64,000 bases of DNA from Cryobacterium glaciale (GTDB lineage: Bacteria; Actinomycetota; Actinomycetes; Actinomycetales; Microbacteriaceae), in NCBI RefSeq assembly GCF_004402535.1, contig NZ_SOEY01000030.1, positions 31,800-95,799 on the forward strand, given 5' to 3'. A program made the translations under genes and the position numbers. Shown one piece after another: positions 26,049-34,570 of this stretch. The notes beneath the pieces were generated by a model that worked only from the letters and a program-made list of their open reading frames with translations, searched no databases and was not told where the DNA came from. The first letter of the stretch is position 1. The number at the start of each line of letters is the position of its first letter.

Positions 26049-28325
26049 ATGACCCTCCTCGACCTCCCGCGTTCCACGACCGACGACACGACTGCAGAGG
26101 CCTCCGGCTGGGCCGGATTCGCTGATGGGCCGTGGCAGCACGGCATTGACGTGCGCGATTTCATCCAGCGCAACTACACACCGTTCGAGGGAGACGCGAG
26201 CTTTCTGACCGGGGCGACCGAGCGCACCCTCGGCCTGTGGGCCCGCCTGTCGGCGATGTTCCCCCGGGAGCGGGAGCTCGGCGTCTACGACATTGACCCA
26301 ACGACCCCGGCGTCGATCACCGCGCACGCCCCCGGCTACATCGACCGTCCGAACGAGATCATCGTGGGACTGCAAACGGATGCCCCGCTCAAGCGCGCCA
26401 TCATGCCCTTCGGCGGTTGGCGCATGGTCGCGACGAGCCTCGAAACCTACGGCTACCCGGTGTCGCCCGAGCTCGAAACCATTTTCACGAAGTACCGCAA
26501 AACCCACAACGACGGCGTCTTCGACGTGTATCCGCCCGCCGTCAAACGGGCCAGGCACAGCCACCTCATCACCGGCCTGCCGGATGCCTACGGTCGCGGC
26601 CGCATCATCGGCGACTACCGCCGCGTCGCCCTCTACGGCGTGACCGCGCTGATCGCGGCCAAGAAGCTCGAACGTGTCAAGCTCGACGAGTCTTTCAGCT
26701 TCGAAGACGTGATTCGTTCCCGCGAGGAGAACGCCGAGCAGGTGCGCGCCCTGAGAGAACTCGTGCAGATGGCGGCCGGCTACGGTTTCGACATCACCCG
26801 GCCCGCTGGCAACGCGACCGAAGCGGTGCAATGGCTGTACTTCGCCTACCTCGGCGCGGTCAAGGAGCAAAACGGTGCCGCCATGTCGTTCGGCCGTACC
26901 AGCGCGTTCCTCGACGCCTACCTCGAACGTGACCTGGCGGCGGGAATCCTGACCGAAAGTCAGGCCCAGGAACTCATCGACGACCTGGTGATCAAGCTGC
27001 GCATCGTACGTTTTCTGCGCACCCCCGAATACGACCAGTTGTTTTCGGGCGACCCGACCTGGGTCACCGAATCGCTTGGCGGGATCGGTCTGGACGGGCG
27101 CACCCTCGTGGTCAAGACTGCATTCCGGTTTCTGCAGACCCTGTACAACCTAGGCCCGGCGCCGGAGCCGAACCTCACGGTGCTCTGGAGCGACCGGCTG
27201 CCTGAGGGCTTCAAGCGTTTTTGCGCGCAGGTCTCCATCGACACGTCGGCCATTCAGTACGAGTCCGACGACCTCATTCTTGCGGCCTGGGGCGACGACG
27301 CCGCCATCGCCTGCTGCGTTTCACCAATGACAGTCGGCAAGCAGATGCAGTTCTTCGGCGCCAGGGTCAACGTCGTCAAGGCGCTGCTCTACGCCATCAA
27401 CGGCGGCCGCGACGAACTGACCGGCGAGCAGATCGGGCCGGTCACGGCCCCCGTGACCGGCGATGTTCTCGACTATGACACCGTCTGGACGTGCTACCTC
27501 GCCAGCCTCGAATGGCTCGCCAAGACCTACGTCGACGCGCTCAACTGCATCCATTACATGCACGACAAGTACGCCTATGAACGCCTCGAGATGGCCCTGC
27601 ACGACGGCACCATCCTGCGCACGATGGCCTGCGGCATCGCCGGCCTCAGTGTCGCCGCCGACTCCCTCGCCGCGATCAAATACGCCACCGTGCGGCCGGT
27701 GCGCGACGACACCGGCCTCGTCGTCGAATACACGATCGACGGCGACTACCCGGCCTTCGGCAACGACGACGACCGGGTCGATGCGATCGCGGTCACCATC
27801 GTGGGCACCTTCATGGCCATGATTCGCCGGCACCCCACCTACCGGGGAGCCGTGCACACCCAGTCGGTGCTCACGATCACGTCGAATGTGGTCTACGGCA
27901 AGAAGACCGGCAACACCCCCGACGGTCGCCGGGCCGGCGCGCCCTTCGCGCCCGGAGCCAACCCGATGAACGGCCGCGACACGCACGGCATGCTCGCTTC
28001 GGCGCTGAGCGTGGCGAAACTGCCCTATTCCGAAGCGCAGGACGGCATCTCCCTGACCAATACGGTCGTGCCGGCCGGGCTCGGCCACACCCCGGCGGAG
28101 CAGATCACCAACCTCGTCGGCCTCATCGACGCCTACACGCTCGCGAGCGGCTACCACCTCAACATCAACGTGCTCAACCGGGAAACCCTCGAAGACGCCA
28201 TGGAGCATCCGGAGGACTATCCGCAGCTGACCATCCGAGTATCGGGCTACGCCGTGAACTTTGTGCGGCTCACCCGGGAGCAGCAACTCGACGTGATCAG
28301 CCGCACCTTCCACACGAGCGTCTGA
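26049..28325 (+). CDS. pflB: pyruvate formate-lyase
   Basis: This 758-residue glycyl-radical enzyme cleaves pyruvate with CoA to acetyl-CoA and formate under anoxia. The active-site pair [11 protein letters not shown] (Cys422, Cys423) and the C-terminal radical loop RVSGYAV (Gly733) are intact, and the length matches the classical PflB. It is followed after four bases by its activase. The gene is unusual in mostly aerobic high-GC Actinomycetota, but base composition matches the surroundings, so any transfer is not recent. Confidence 0.96.
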   Translation: MTLLDLPRSTTDDTTAEASGWAGFADGPWQHGIDVRDFIQRNYTPFEGDASFLTGATERTLGLWARLSAMFPRERELGVYDIDPTTPASITAHAPGYIDRPNEIIVGLQTDAPLKRAIMPFGGWRMVATSLETYGYPVSPELETIFTKYRKTHNDGVFDVYPPAVKRARHSHLITGLPDAYGRGRIIGDYRRVALYGVTALIAAKKLERVKLDESFSFEDVIRSREENAEQVRALRELVQMAAGYGFDITRPAGNATEAVQWLYFAYLGAVKEQNGAAMSFGRTSAFLDAYLERDLAAGILTESQAQELIDDLVIKLRIVRFLRTPEYDQLFSGDPTWVTESLGGIGLDGRTLVVKTAFRFLQTLYNLGPAPEPNLTVLWSDRLPEGFKRFCAQVSIDTSAIQYESDDLILAAWGDDAAIACCVSPMTVGKQMQFFGARVNVVKALLYAINGGRDELTGEQIGPVTAPVTGDVLDYDTVWTCYLASLEWLAKTYVDALNCIHYMHDKYAYERLEMALHDGTILRTMACGIAGLSVAADSLAAIKYATVRPVRDDTGLVVEYTIDGDYPAFGNDDDRVDAIAVTIVGTFMAMIRRHPTYRGAVHTQSVLTITSNVVYGKKTGNTPDGRRAGAPFAPGANPMNGRDTHGMLASALSVAKLPYSEAQDGISLTNTVVPAGLGHTPAEQITNLVGLIDAYTLASGYHLNINVLNRETLEDAMEHPEDYPQLTIRVSGYAVNFVRLTREQQLDVISRTFHTSV

Positions 28326-28329
28326 AATC

Positions 28330-29121
28330 ATGGTCGCGGTACAGCTGGGTCGATCCGAGTTCCACCACGAGCAGGTCGAGGGACATCGCACCGGCACGGT
28401 GGCGAGCGTACACTCCTGGGAACTGGTCACCGCGGTCGACGGTCCGGGCACCCGGCTGACCTATTTTCTCTCCGGCTGCCTGTTGCGCTGCCAGTACTGC
28501 CACAATCCGGACACCTGGAAGCTGCGGGACGGTGCTCTGACGCCGATTGACGAGGTGCTGGAACGCATCCGTCGGTATCGGGGGGTGTTCGCGGCGACTG
28601 GCGGTGGCCTGACGCTCTCCGGTGGGGAGCCGCTGATGCAACCGGCGTTCGTGGCCCGCGTCTTCGCCGAATGCCGCCAACTCGGCGTGCACACCACGCT
28701 CGATACCTCGGGGTATCTCGGCACGAGTGCCTCGGATGAGATGCTCGAGCACACCGACCTCGTGTTGCTCGACGTGAAGTCCGGCCTGCCTGACACCTAC
28801 CGGGCGGTGACCGGGCGTGAATTGGCACCGACGATCGCGTTCGGCGACCGGCTCTGTGCGCGCGGCATCAACGTGTGGGTGCGGTTCGTGCTGGTTCCCG
28901 GGCTCACCGACGCGGTGGACAATGTCGACGCGGTCGCCGAGATCGTGGCCCGCTGGCCCAACGTCTCCCGGGTCGAGGTGCTGCCGTTCCACCAGATGGG
29001 CGAAGTCAAATGGAACCGCCTGGCCATTCCCTACCCGCTGCACGGGGCACAACCGCCGGATGCCGCGCTGCTCGAGCGAGTGCGCGAGCAGTTTGGTGCT
29101 CGCGGCCTCACGACGTTCTAG
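28330..29121 (+). CDS. pflA: pyruvate formate-lyase activating enzyme
   Basis: This 263-residue radical-SAM activase installs the glycyl radical in PflB. It has the cluster motif CLLRCQYC, followed by GGGLTLSGGEPLMQP, the SAM-binding GGE region, and DTSGYLG and LDVKS as expected. It is probably co-transcribed and coupled with pflB (four-base gap). A long imperfect palindrome lies just downstream. Confidence 0.95.
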   Translation: MVAVQLGRSEFHHEQVEGHRTGTVASVHSWELVTAVDGPGTRLTYFLSGCLLRCQYCHNPDTWKLRDGALTPIDEVLERIRRYRGVFAATGGGLTLSGGEPLMQPAFVARVFAECRQLGVHTTLDTSGYLGTSASDEMLEHTDLVLLDVKSGLPDTYRAVTGRELAPTIAFGDRLCARGINVWVRFVLVPGLTDAVDNVDAVAEIVARWPNVSRVEVLPFHQMGEVKWNRLAIPYPLHGAQPPDAALLERVREQFGARGLTTF

Positions 29122-29134
29122 CGGCGGGCGCCCG

Positions 29135-29219
29135 GTACGTAAAACCGGTAGAAATGCGACACGCCGAGCCTTTTTGGCTCTGGTGACGGCGTGCCGCGAA
29201 ATCTACCGGCGTTACGTAC
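29135..29219. repeat. imperfect palindrome, copy 1 of a dispersed element
   Basis: The outer arms GTACGTAA and TTACGTAC, then CCGGTAGA and TCTACCGG, then GCGACACGCCG and CGGCGTGCCGC, pair with few mismatches around a loop of about 25 bases. The core is shared with 52699-52765. Position just after pflA fits a terminator, but the shared sequence also fits a mobile or binding element. Confidence 0.75.
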
Positions 29220-29246
29220 GCAGACGGCGTCCAACGGCCTAATTGG

Positions 29247-30098
29247 CTAGTAGCGGGCGAGCAGTTCCGTCTTCTTGGCGAGGAATTCGGCATCCGTCAC
29301 CACGCCGGCATCGCGCAGCTGACCCAGCTGGGTCAGGTGCAGGACGATTCCGCTGGAAGCGGCCGGGGCGTGGCCCTCGATCTCGCGTCGAGCGGGCGCG
29401 GCAGTGAGCGCTGCGACCGGCTCCGGGGCCACGGCCGGCGCCAGCACGGTCGCCGGCGGTGTGGCATGGCCGGACTGCGACATGCGGTCGATCCAGGCCA
29501 GGGCGATCGCCGAGAGGATGAACACCATGTGGATGATGACCTGCCAGAGCACGCCGTCCCAGGTGTAGACGTTGCCGGTGATGGTCTCGGTCGGGCTCGA
29601 GTCGATCGGGGTGCCGCGCGCGGCCAGATCGCCGACTTCAATAAAGGTTTTCAGCAGGTGGATCGATGAGATCCCCACGATGGCCATGGCCAGCTTGACC
29701 TTGAGCACGTTCGCGTTGACGTGGCTGAGCCACTCCGGCTGGTCGGGGTGACCCTCCAGACGGATGCGCGAGACGAACGTCTCGTAGCCGCCGATGATGA
29801 CCATGATCAGCAGGTTCGCGATCATCACGACGTCGATCAGGCCGAGCACCGAGAGCATGATCGCGGCCTCTTCGACGTGGATGCCGCCGTCGTCGCCGGG
29901 CACGGTCAGCGAGATCCAGACGTCGCCGCCGAGGTTGATGAGTTCGACCATGAACACGATCACGTAGATGATCTGCGCGATGATCAACCCGATGTAGAGG
30001 GGTGCTTGCAGCCAGCGGCTGAAGAAGATCATCAGGCCGACGCTGCGCACCCAGCGCGACTGGGGACGGAACGGGCGGGGAAGGTCGGTTTCAGTCAC
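29247..30098 (-). CDS. YqhA/UPF0114 membrane protein with C-terminal SHOCT domain
   Basis: This 283-residue inner-membrane protein has four predicted helices: around 27-50 (LYIGLIIAQIIYVIVFMVEL), 80-105 (IDVVMIANLLIMVIIGGYE), 130-150 and 185-205. These fit the UPF0114 family. An Ala/Pro-rich linker leads to a SHOCT-like tail (LTQLGQLRDAGVVTDAEFLAKK), a motif linked to oligomerisation. The fusion of YqhA with SHOCT is less common than YqhA alone. The function is unknown. Confidence 0.82.
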   Translation of the reverse strand: MTETDLPRPFRPQSRWVRSVGLMIFFSRWLQAPLYIGLIIAQIIYVIVFMVELINLGGDVWISLTVPGDDGGIHVEEAAIMLSVLGLIDVVMIANLLIMVIIGGYETFVSRIRLEGHPDQPEWLSHVNANVLKVKLAMAIVGISSIHLLKTFIEVGDLAARGTPIDSSPTETITGNVYTWDGVLWQVIIHMVFILSAIALAWIDRMSQSGHATPPATVLAPAVAPEPVAALTAAPARREIEGHAPAASSGIVLHLTQLGQLRDAGVVTDAEFLAKKTELLARY

Positions 30099-30162
30099 CG
30101 GACGATCTTATGGTGAGCCCGGGTGAGAAAATCCTGTGTGTGCCCGGTGTTGGGACGGGCGG

Positions 30163-30614
30163 CTATGGGGACGAATTGATGAATCCGACCACGATGGTGG
30201 TCCACCAGCAGGTTTGTGAAATGGTCAGCCCGAGCAGTAAGTGTGCGCGTTGACCGGCTCTGAGGTCCTGAAACCTCGTCGTTGTCGGCATCAGGTGCAG
30301 GCGGCGCATCAGGGGGATCAGCAGGATGCCGTTGAGCATCAGAACCAGCACCCCGGCTAGTTTGACGAGGGGGTGAGCGGTTGGCTCGTGTCGGGGTGCA
30401 TGAGCGCGCCGGTGAGCAGCAATCTGGCGAGGCCACCCCAGATCAGCGGCATCGCTGCGGATTCCAAACGACTTGTCTCGTTCAACCGTCGGCTTCCGAT
30501 GAGCCAGCGAAAGCCGACCCAGGCCACGAGGAGAACGGCACCGAAGGTGCCAACGAGCGAGAGAATGTGGGCAATGACCGCGACGCGCTGCCCACGAGGC
30601 GTAACCGGTCTGGG
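30163..30614 (-). pseudogene. frameshifted four-helix membrane protein
   Basis: From about 30614 one frame encodes VIAHILSLVGTFGAVLLVAW, then LIWGGLARLLLTGALMHPDT, and stops at 30357. The neighbouring frame continues from about 30370 with LVKLAGVLVLMLNGILLIPL and ends at 30163. The join around QPLT/PLVK suggests a small insertion, and no good start codon lies upstream of the first helix. This is a broken gene for a small integral membrane protein of unrecognised family, or an assembly indel. Confidence 0.5.
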
Positions 30615-30721
30615 CTACCGCTTGACCGAAGGGGTAGGACCGGAACATACGCATCGAACAACGACAAAGTGAATATTTTCATCACTAGAGTAGACCGACG
30701 TCAAGGGCCTGGACGGAATAA

Positions 30722-31552
30722 TTAGGATTGTCTCAGCGAACGTTCAAAACCGCTGCGGCCAGCCAACAGGCCACCCGATCGACCTCCGGATAGACCTCCG
30801 GACAGGCCGCCGGAGAGCTCGGTTGACTCCAGACCGAGCAGCTCGGCGAAGTGCACCGATGGCTCGACACCGAGTTCACGTCCCAGATGGGCGCGAAAAC
30901 TGCGATAGACCCGCACCGCCGATGCATAGTTGTCTTCGGCGAGGTGGCAGCGCACCAGCAGGTGCTGGGCGCTTTCGCGCAGAGGGTCCACGACCGCCGC
31001 CGCCCGCGCCGCACCCAGGGCACGACTGAAACTTCCGGAAACCAGGTAGGAACGGGCCAGGCCCTCCAAGGCGTCTACGCGCTGATTCAGCAGGTGATCC
31101 TGCTGGTCGACCACCCACTCCTCGTACCAGCCCGGCAGCAGGTTCGCCTCCTGCAACAGATCGATGGATTCCGGCGGCACGGACCGGCCGCCGGTCAGGG
31201 TGATCTCGGTGATCAACTCCCGCACCTCACGCAGATCGACGCGCACCGCAGCGTCGAGCTGCAACGGATCGGTCGCGCTGAGTAAACGTGGCAGCTCATG
31301 CGAGATACGAAAGACGCTCGCCCGCAGGTTGCCCGCCGACTGGCGCTCGGGGCTGTCCGGCCAGAGCAGGCCGGCGAGCACGTGCCGTGGCTGGGTGTGC
31401 AGCAGGGCCAGGGCCGCGAGCAGCCGCTGCTGCCGGGCGCCGACCTCAACCGGTACGCCGCTGCAGCGCAACTGCCAGTAGCCCAGCACGCGAAGATCCC
31501 AGCCCGGTGTCGCTGAAAAACCCATGAGTGCTCGATCCGCGAAGGAGTACAC
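30722..31552 (-). CDS. SARP-like transcriptional activator (winged helix plus BTAD)
   Basis: This 276-residue protein has a winged-helix domain at about 18-95 (LRVLGYWQLRCSGVPVEVGA, LAGLLWPDSPERQSAGNLRA) and a bacterial transcriptional activation domain at about 105-245 (LLPGWYEEWVVDQQDHLLNQ, HLLVRCHLAEDNYASAVRVY). The tail repeats LSGG several times, encoded by 12-base units. Starts at 31552 (GTG) or 31525 (ATG) are possible. It is divergent from a caspase gene and stands at the edge of the peptidase locus, so it may be its activator. Confidence 0.82.
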   Translation of the reverse strand: MYSFADRALMGFSATPGWDLRVLGYWQLRCSGVPVEVGARQQRLLAALALLHTQPRHVLAGLLWPDSPERQSAGNLRASVFRISHELPRLLSATDPLQLDAAVRVDLREVRELITEITLTGGRSVPPESIDLLQEANLLPGWYEEWVVDQQDHLLNQRVDALEGLARSYLVSGSFSRALGAARAAAVVDPLRESAQHLLVRCHLAEDNYASAVRVYRSFRAHLGRELGVEPSVHFAELLGLESTELSGGLSGGLSGGRSGGLLAGRSGFERSLRQS

Positions 31553-31768
31553 AGCTGCCCCGCACCGATGAGGCGGGTGCTGCTACCGCCCAGAATGGCC
31601 AGCCCCGGCGCGGTTGTCAATGCCGTTACCCCCAAAATGGATGCTCCCGCGCGCGTGACCGCGCCGCGCTCCTCACTCGTCGCCCGAGATCGCCGCCGCT
31701 CCAGTAACTCACCGGTAACGCCGACGGGGCTACCCTCAACGGGCACGTGCTCTCGAGATTGGACGGCC

Positions 31769-32626
31769 ATGAGTCAATTCGCTCTCTGTGTGGGCATTAA
31801 CCGGTTCGAGAACCTGCCCGTGAATAGCTGGCTGAACGGCTGCGTGAACGATGCCACCGACGTCAGCGTCCTGCTCGGCACGGCTTTCGGCTTCGCGGAC
31901 TCGAGCATCACCGTGCTCACCGACCAGGCCGCGACCAAGGACGCCGTATTCGGGGCGATGACCGAGGCGCTCGACCGGGCGAACGTGCCGGGGGAACACC
32001 TCGACCACATCGTGTTCACCATGTCGAGCCATGGCACCCAGGTGCCCGACACGAGCGGCGACGAGGCCGACCGGGTCGACGAAGCCTTCGCCACCTTCGA
32101 CCTGCGGCAGAACGGGGCAGTCTGGGACGCGAGCTCCCTCATCCTCGACGACGAGCTGCACGATTTGTTCACCCGACTTCCGAAGGGGGTGCTGCTCGAT
32201 GTGATTCTCGACACCTGCCACAGTGGCAGCGGGCTGCGTGCCATGGACCTGGTGCCGACGGTCGACGACCGACGCCCCCGGTACGTTCCGCCGCCGACGC
32301 CGCTCGGCCGGGACGGTGCCGAAGCCGAGGGCGCCGATACCCGCACGCTGCGCGACCTGGTGCGGTCCTCGAAGGCCGCTGCCAAACCGGTGTTGTTCGC
32401 CGCCTGTCGGGCCGACCAGACCGCTGCCGATGCGAACTTCGACGGCCGGTACAACGGGGCGTTCACGCATTTTCTGCTCGATGCGCTGCAGTCAGGGGCC
32501 GCTCCAAGCCGGGCGGCGGTCATCAAACAGGTCAACGCGAAGCTGCGCGCGCGCAAGTTCGCCCAGCGGGCGCAACTGGAGGCATCCGCTCCCGGAAAAT
32601 CGACCGCGTGGGGCACCGCCTTCTAG
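31769..32626 (+). CDS. caspase-like peptidase (family C14)
   Basis: This 285-residue protein is a stand-alone caspase domain. LCVGINRFE opens the fold, the catalytic His88 is in FTMSSHGTQV, and Cys150 is in LDTCHSGSG. Such peptidases cut after basic residues or aspartate depending on clade, and many act in bacterial death or stress responses. ATG at 31769 is chosen because the preceding in-frame 67 residues show no family signature. It faces the metallopeptidase gene convergently with a 16-base gap. No inhibitory prodomain is visible. Confidence 0.87.
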   Translation: MSQFALCVGINRFENLPVNSWLNGCVNDATDVSVLLGTAFGFADSSITVLTDQAATKDAVFGAMTEALDRANVPGEHLDHIVFTMSSHGTQVPDTSGDEADRVDEAFATFDLRQNGAVWDASSLILDDELHDLFTRLPKGVLLDVILDTCHSGSGLRAMDLVPTVDDRRPRYVPPPTPLGRDGAEAEGADTRTLRDLVRSSKAAAKPVLFAACRADQTAADANFDGRYNGAFTHFLLDALQSGAAPSRAAVIKQVNAKLRARKFAQRAQLEASAPGKSTAWGTAF

Positions 32627-32642
32627 CCTCAGGGTGAAACTG

Positions 32643-34370
32643 TCAGGGGTGAAACGTCGGCCGCCGATGCGCTGAGACCTCCGGGGGCGCAGCGGCGATT
32701 CCTCGGGTCGCGCCGGGCAGCGGCGGCACGCGCGGCGGGGTAACGGGCGTGGTGACCGGCGGGGCAGCCGGCGGGGCGGCATCCGCTGGGCGAGGCGCCG
32801 GGATCGCGGCGTCGAGCTTGGCCTGCTGACGTTCCGGGTCGAGAATCGGTTTGAGGGCGGCGAAGCTGAGGCGCCCGCCCTCGTCGAAGCGCAGCTGCCC
32901 GCCGCCGCGAATGAACACCGGCGCGCGCGTGGTGAGCCCGAAGCGGCGCGCTTCGGCGGTGCTCAGGCGAAACTCCTGCGTGAAGGTGGACCCGATCTCC
33001 GAGACCACGAATCCGTCGGGGCCGACCCGCAGGGTGGGGCGCACCCGTTCGACCACAATCGGCCGGGTCGGGTCGATTTTCGCCGCCGCGAGCAGGGTGG
33101 GGTTCTCCCAGAGAAATCGAACGATCTCCTCCGGATCGGAACTCAGGGCGGCGAGTCGCACCGGATACCGCAGACCGGTGAAGGTGGACACGCCGTACAG
33201 GTCCGTGGGCGTTGGCAGCACGATTCCGGCCTCGGCGAAGGCCGTCACCACGACGCCGCGGTATTCGAGGTCGTCATCGGGCACGACCGCCCGGTCGGCG
33301 GCGAGGATGCCCCGCAGCAGGTCTTCCCACGTCACATCCACCGGCGGCATGTAGCCGAGGCTGCGAATGAGCATGCTCAAGACCTGGCGCCCGACGGACG
33401 CCCCGGCCCGCGCCACCTGAAACAGGCTCGAGCGGCCACCAGGCGCGTCGAGGTGCTTGATCCACAGCCGGGCCACCACGCGCAGGAGCACCTGTACGAC
33501 CGCCCCGCCGCGCAGGTGCGGGTCACTGAGCGTGCGCCAGTTCGGGTCCGGGTCTTCGGCCAGCGACGGCCGGGCGGAGCCACGGGTGAACAACCCGTCG
33601 CCCAGCCGGAACAGGTGGCTGCGCAGCAGGTTTTCGTCGAGGGTGTCGAGGTCGAGGCTGGCCTCGCCGTTCTGGGTCAGTAATTGCTCGACCAGGGTCT
33701 GCGTGGAAAACACCGACAGCAGGGCGACGAGGTCGGCGATGGCTTCGTGCAGGGCGAGCTGGTCGGTTTCTGCATGGGAATCGGCCCATTTCGGCCGGTA
33801 GCCGTCGACGATCGCGTGTGTGACCTCGTGCGCTACAAGGTCCCGAAACAGGGCGAGCGGCACCGCCTTGGTCGCACGGCCGTCGCGTTTGTGCCCGAAG
33901 CGAATCAGGCCGTCGTCGCGATAGTAGCCGGACTCCCGGTAGGAGACCCGGTCGTAGGCGCTGATGGTGAGCCGGCCGCCGCCGACCCAGCCCATGCGCC
34001 GCCCCAGCGTCGATTCGAACAACGCCAAAGTGGATGCCGCCACCGCGTACACCTGTTGCGCCAGAAACCGGCTGTCCTGCAGCAGCGCCGCGAGGCTGTC
34101 GGGCGGACTCTCGTCGACGACCATCCACGGCGGGGTTGGGGAGCCGAGTTCGAGGCTGAACGGCTTCTCGCCTGGACGACGCACGATCACGTCGAACCGG
34201 GCACTGCGCGGCCCCGGACCGATGCGCTCGACCGGAACCCGCAGGGTTGTCGTGAGCGGTCCGTCGGGGCCGCGGGTGAATGGCCCCTCGGCCAGCACGG
34301 TCAGGCTGACCTGCAGGCCGCTGTGTCCCGATCCGGGGTCGGTACCAGTTGTTTCGGAACCAGTAGTCAT
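32643..34370 (-). CDS. HExxH zinc metallopeptidase-like protein
   Basis: This 575-residue protein has an N-terminal beta-rich region (1-90), a helical stretch, then the zinc motif HEVTH (181-185) and a probable third ligand in LHEAIADLVAL (Glu209), a gluzincin-like spacing. The region after it (220-480) is helical and conserved-looking but unfamiliar. The tail is rich in Ala/Pro and short beta strands. No signal peptide is visible. It is convergent with one caspase and divergent from the other. The family is unrecognised beyond the active-site motif. Confidence 0.75.
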   Translation of the reverse strand: MTTGSETTGTDPGSGHSGLQVSLTVLAEGPFTRGPDGPLTTTLRVPVERIGPGPRSARFDVIVRRPGEKPFSLELGSPTPPWMVVDESPPDSLAALLQDSRFLAQQVYAVAASTLALFESTLGRRMGWVGGGRLTISAYDRVSYRESGYYRDDGLIRFGHKRDGRATKAVPLALFRDLVAHEVTHAIVDGYRPKWADSHAETDQLALHEAIADLVALLSVFSTQTLVEQLLTQNGEASLDLDTLDENLLRSHLFRLGDGLFTRGSARPSLAEDPDPNWRTLSDPHLRGGAVVQVLLRVVARLWIKHLDAPGGRSSLFQVARAGASVGRQVLSMLIRSLGYMPPVDVTWEDLLRGILAADRAVVPDDDLEYRGVVVTAFAEAGIVLPTPTDLYGVSTFTGLRYPVRLAALSSDPEEIVRFLWENPTLLAAAKIDPTRPIVVERVRPTLRVGPDGFVVSEIGSTFTQEFRLSTAEARRFGLTTRAPVFIRGGGQLRFDEGGRLSFAALKPILDPERQQAKLDAAIPAPRPADAAPPAAPPVTTPVTPPRVPPLPGATRGIAAAPPEVSAHRRPTFHP

Positions 34371-34450
34371 AGCGGCCCCCGCAGCATCCGTTTGTGCCTG
34401 CAATATGCAACCGAACACCGGGTCTGTCAAGGCGTCGCGGTGCGGGAGGC

Positions 34451-34520
34451 GTGCAGTACGCGTGCAGTAACGCCGCAGTAACGCTTCAGCGCCATAATCA
34501 CCGTGCTGTCATAATCACCG
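34451..34520. promoter_or_regulatory. direct repeats in divergent promoter of the peptidase locus
   Basis: GTGCAGTACGC (34451-34461), GTGCAGTAACGC (34462-34473) and CGCAGTAACGC (34474-34484) are consecutive repeats with an 11-12 base period. CATAATCACCG then occurs twice, at 34493 and 34510. SARP regulators typically bind heptamer repeats with about 11-base period, so these are candidate sites for the regulator at 30722. Confidence 0.5.
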
Positions 34521-34570
34521 CGCCGATCTGTGCAGCGGCCCACTTGTTCGACCGTGAAAGGAACGGCGCC

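Noticed and set aside
31568..31768. N-terminal extension of the caspase gene from an earlier ATG
   Set aside because: The 67 extra residues are arginine-rich, overlap the SARP promoter region, and add nothing family-like.
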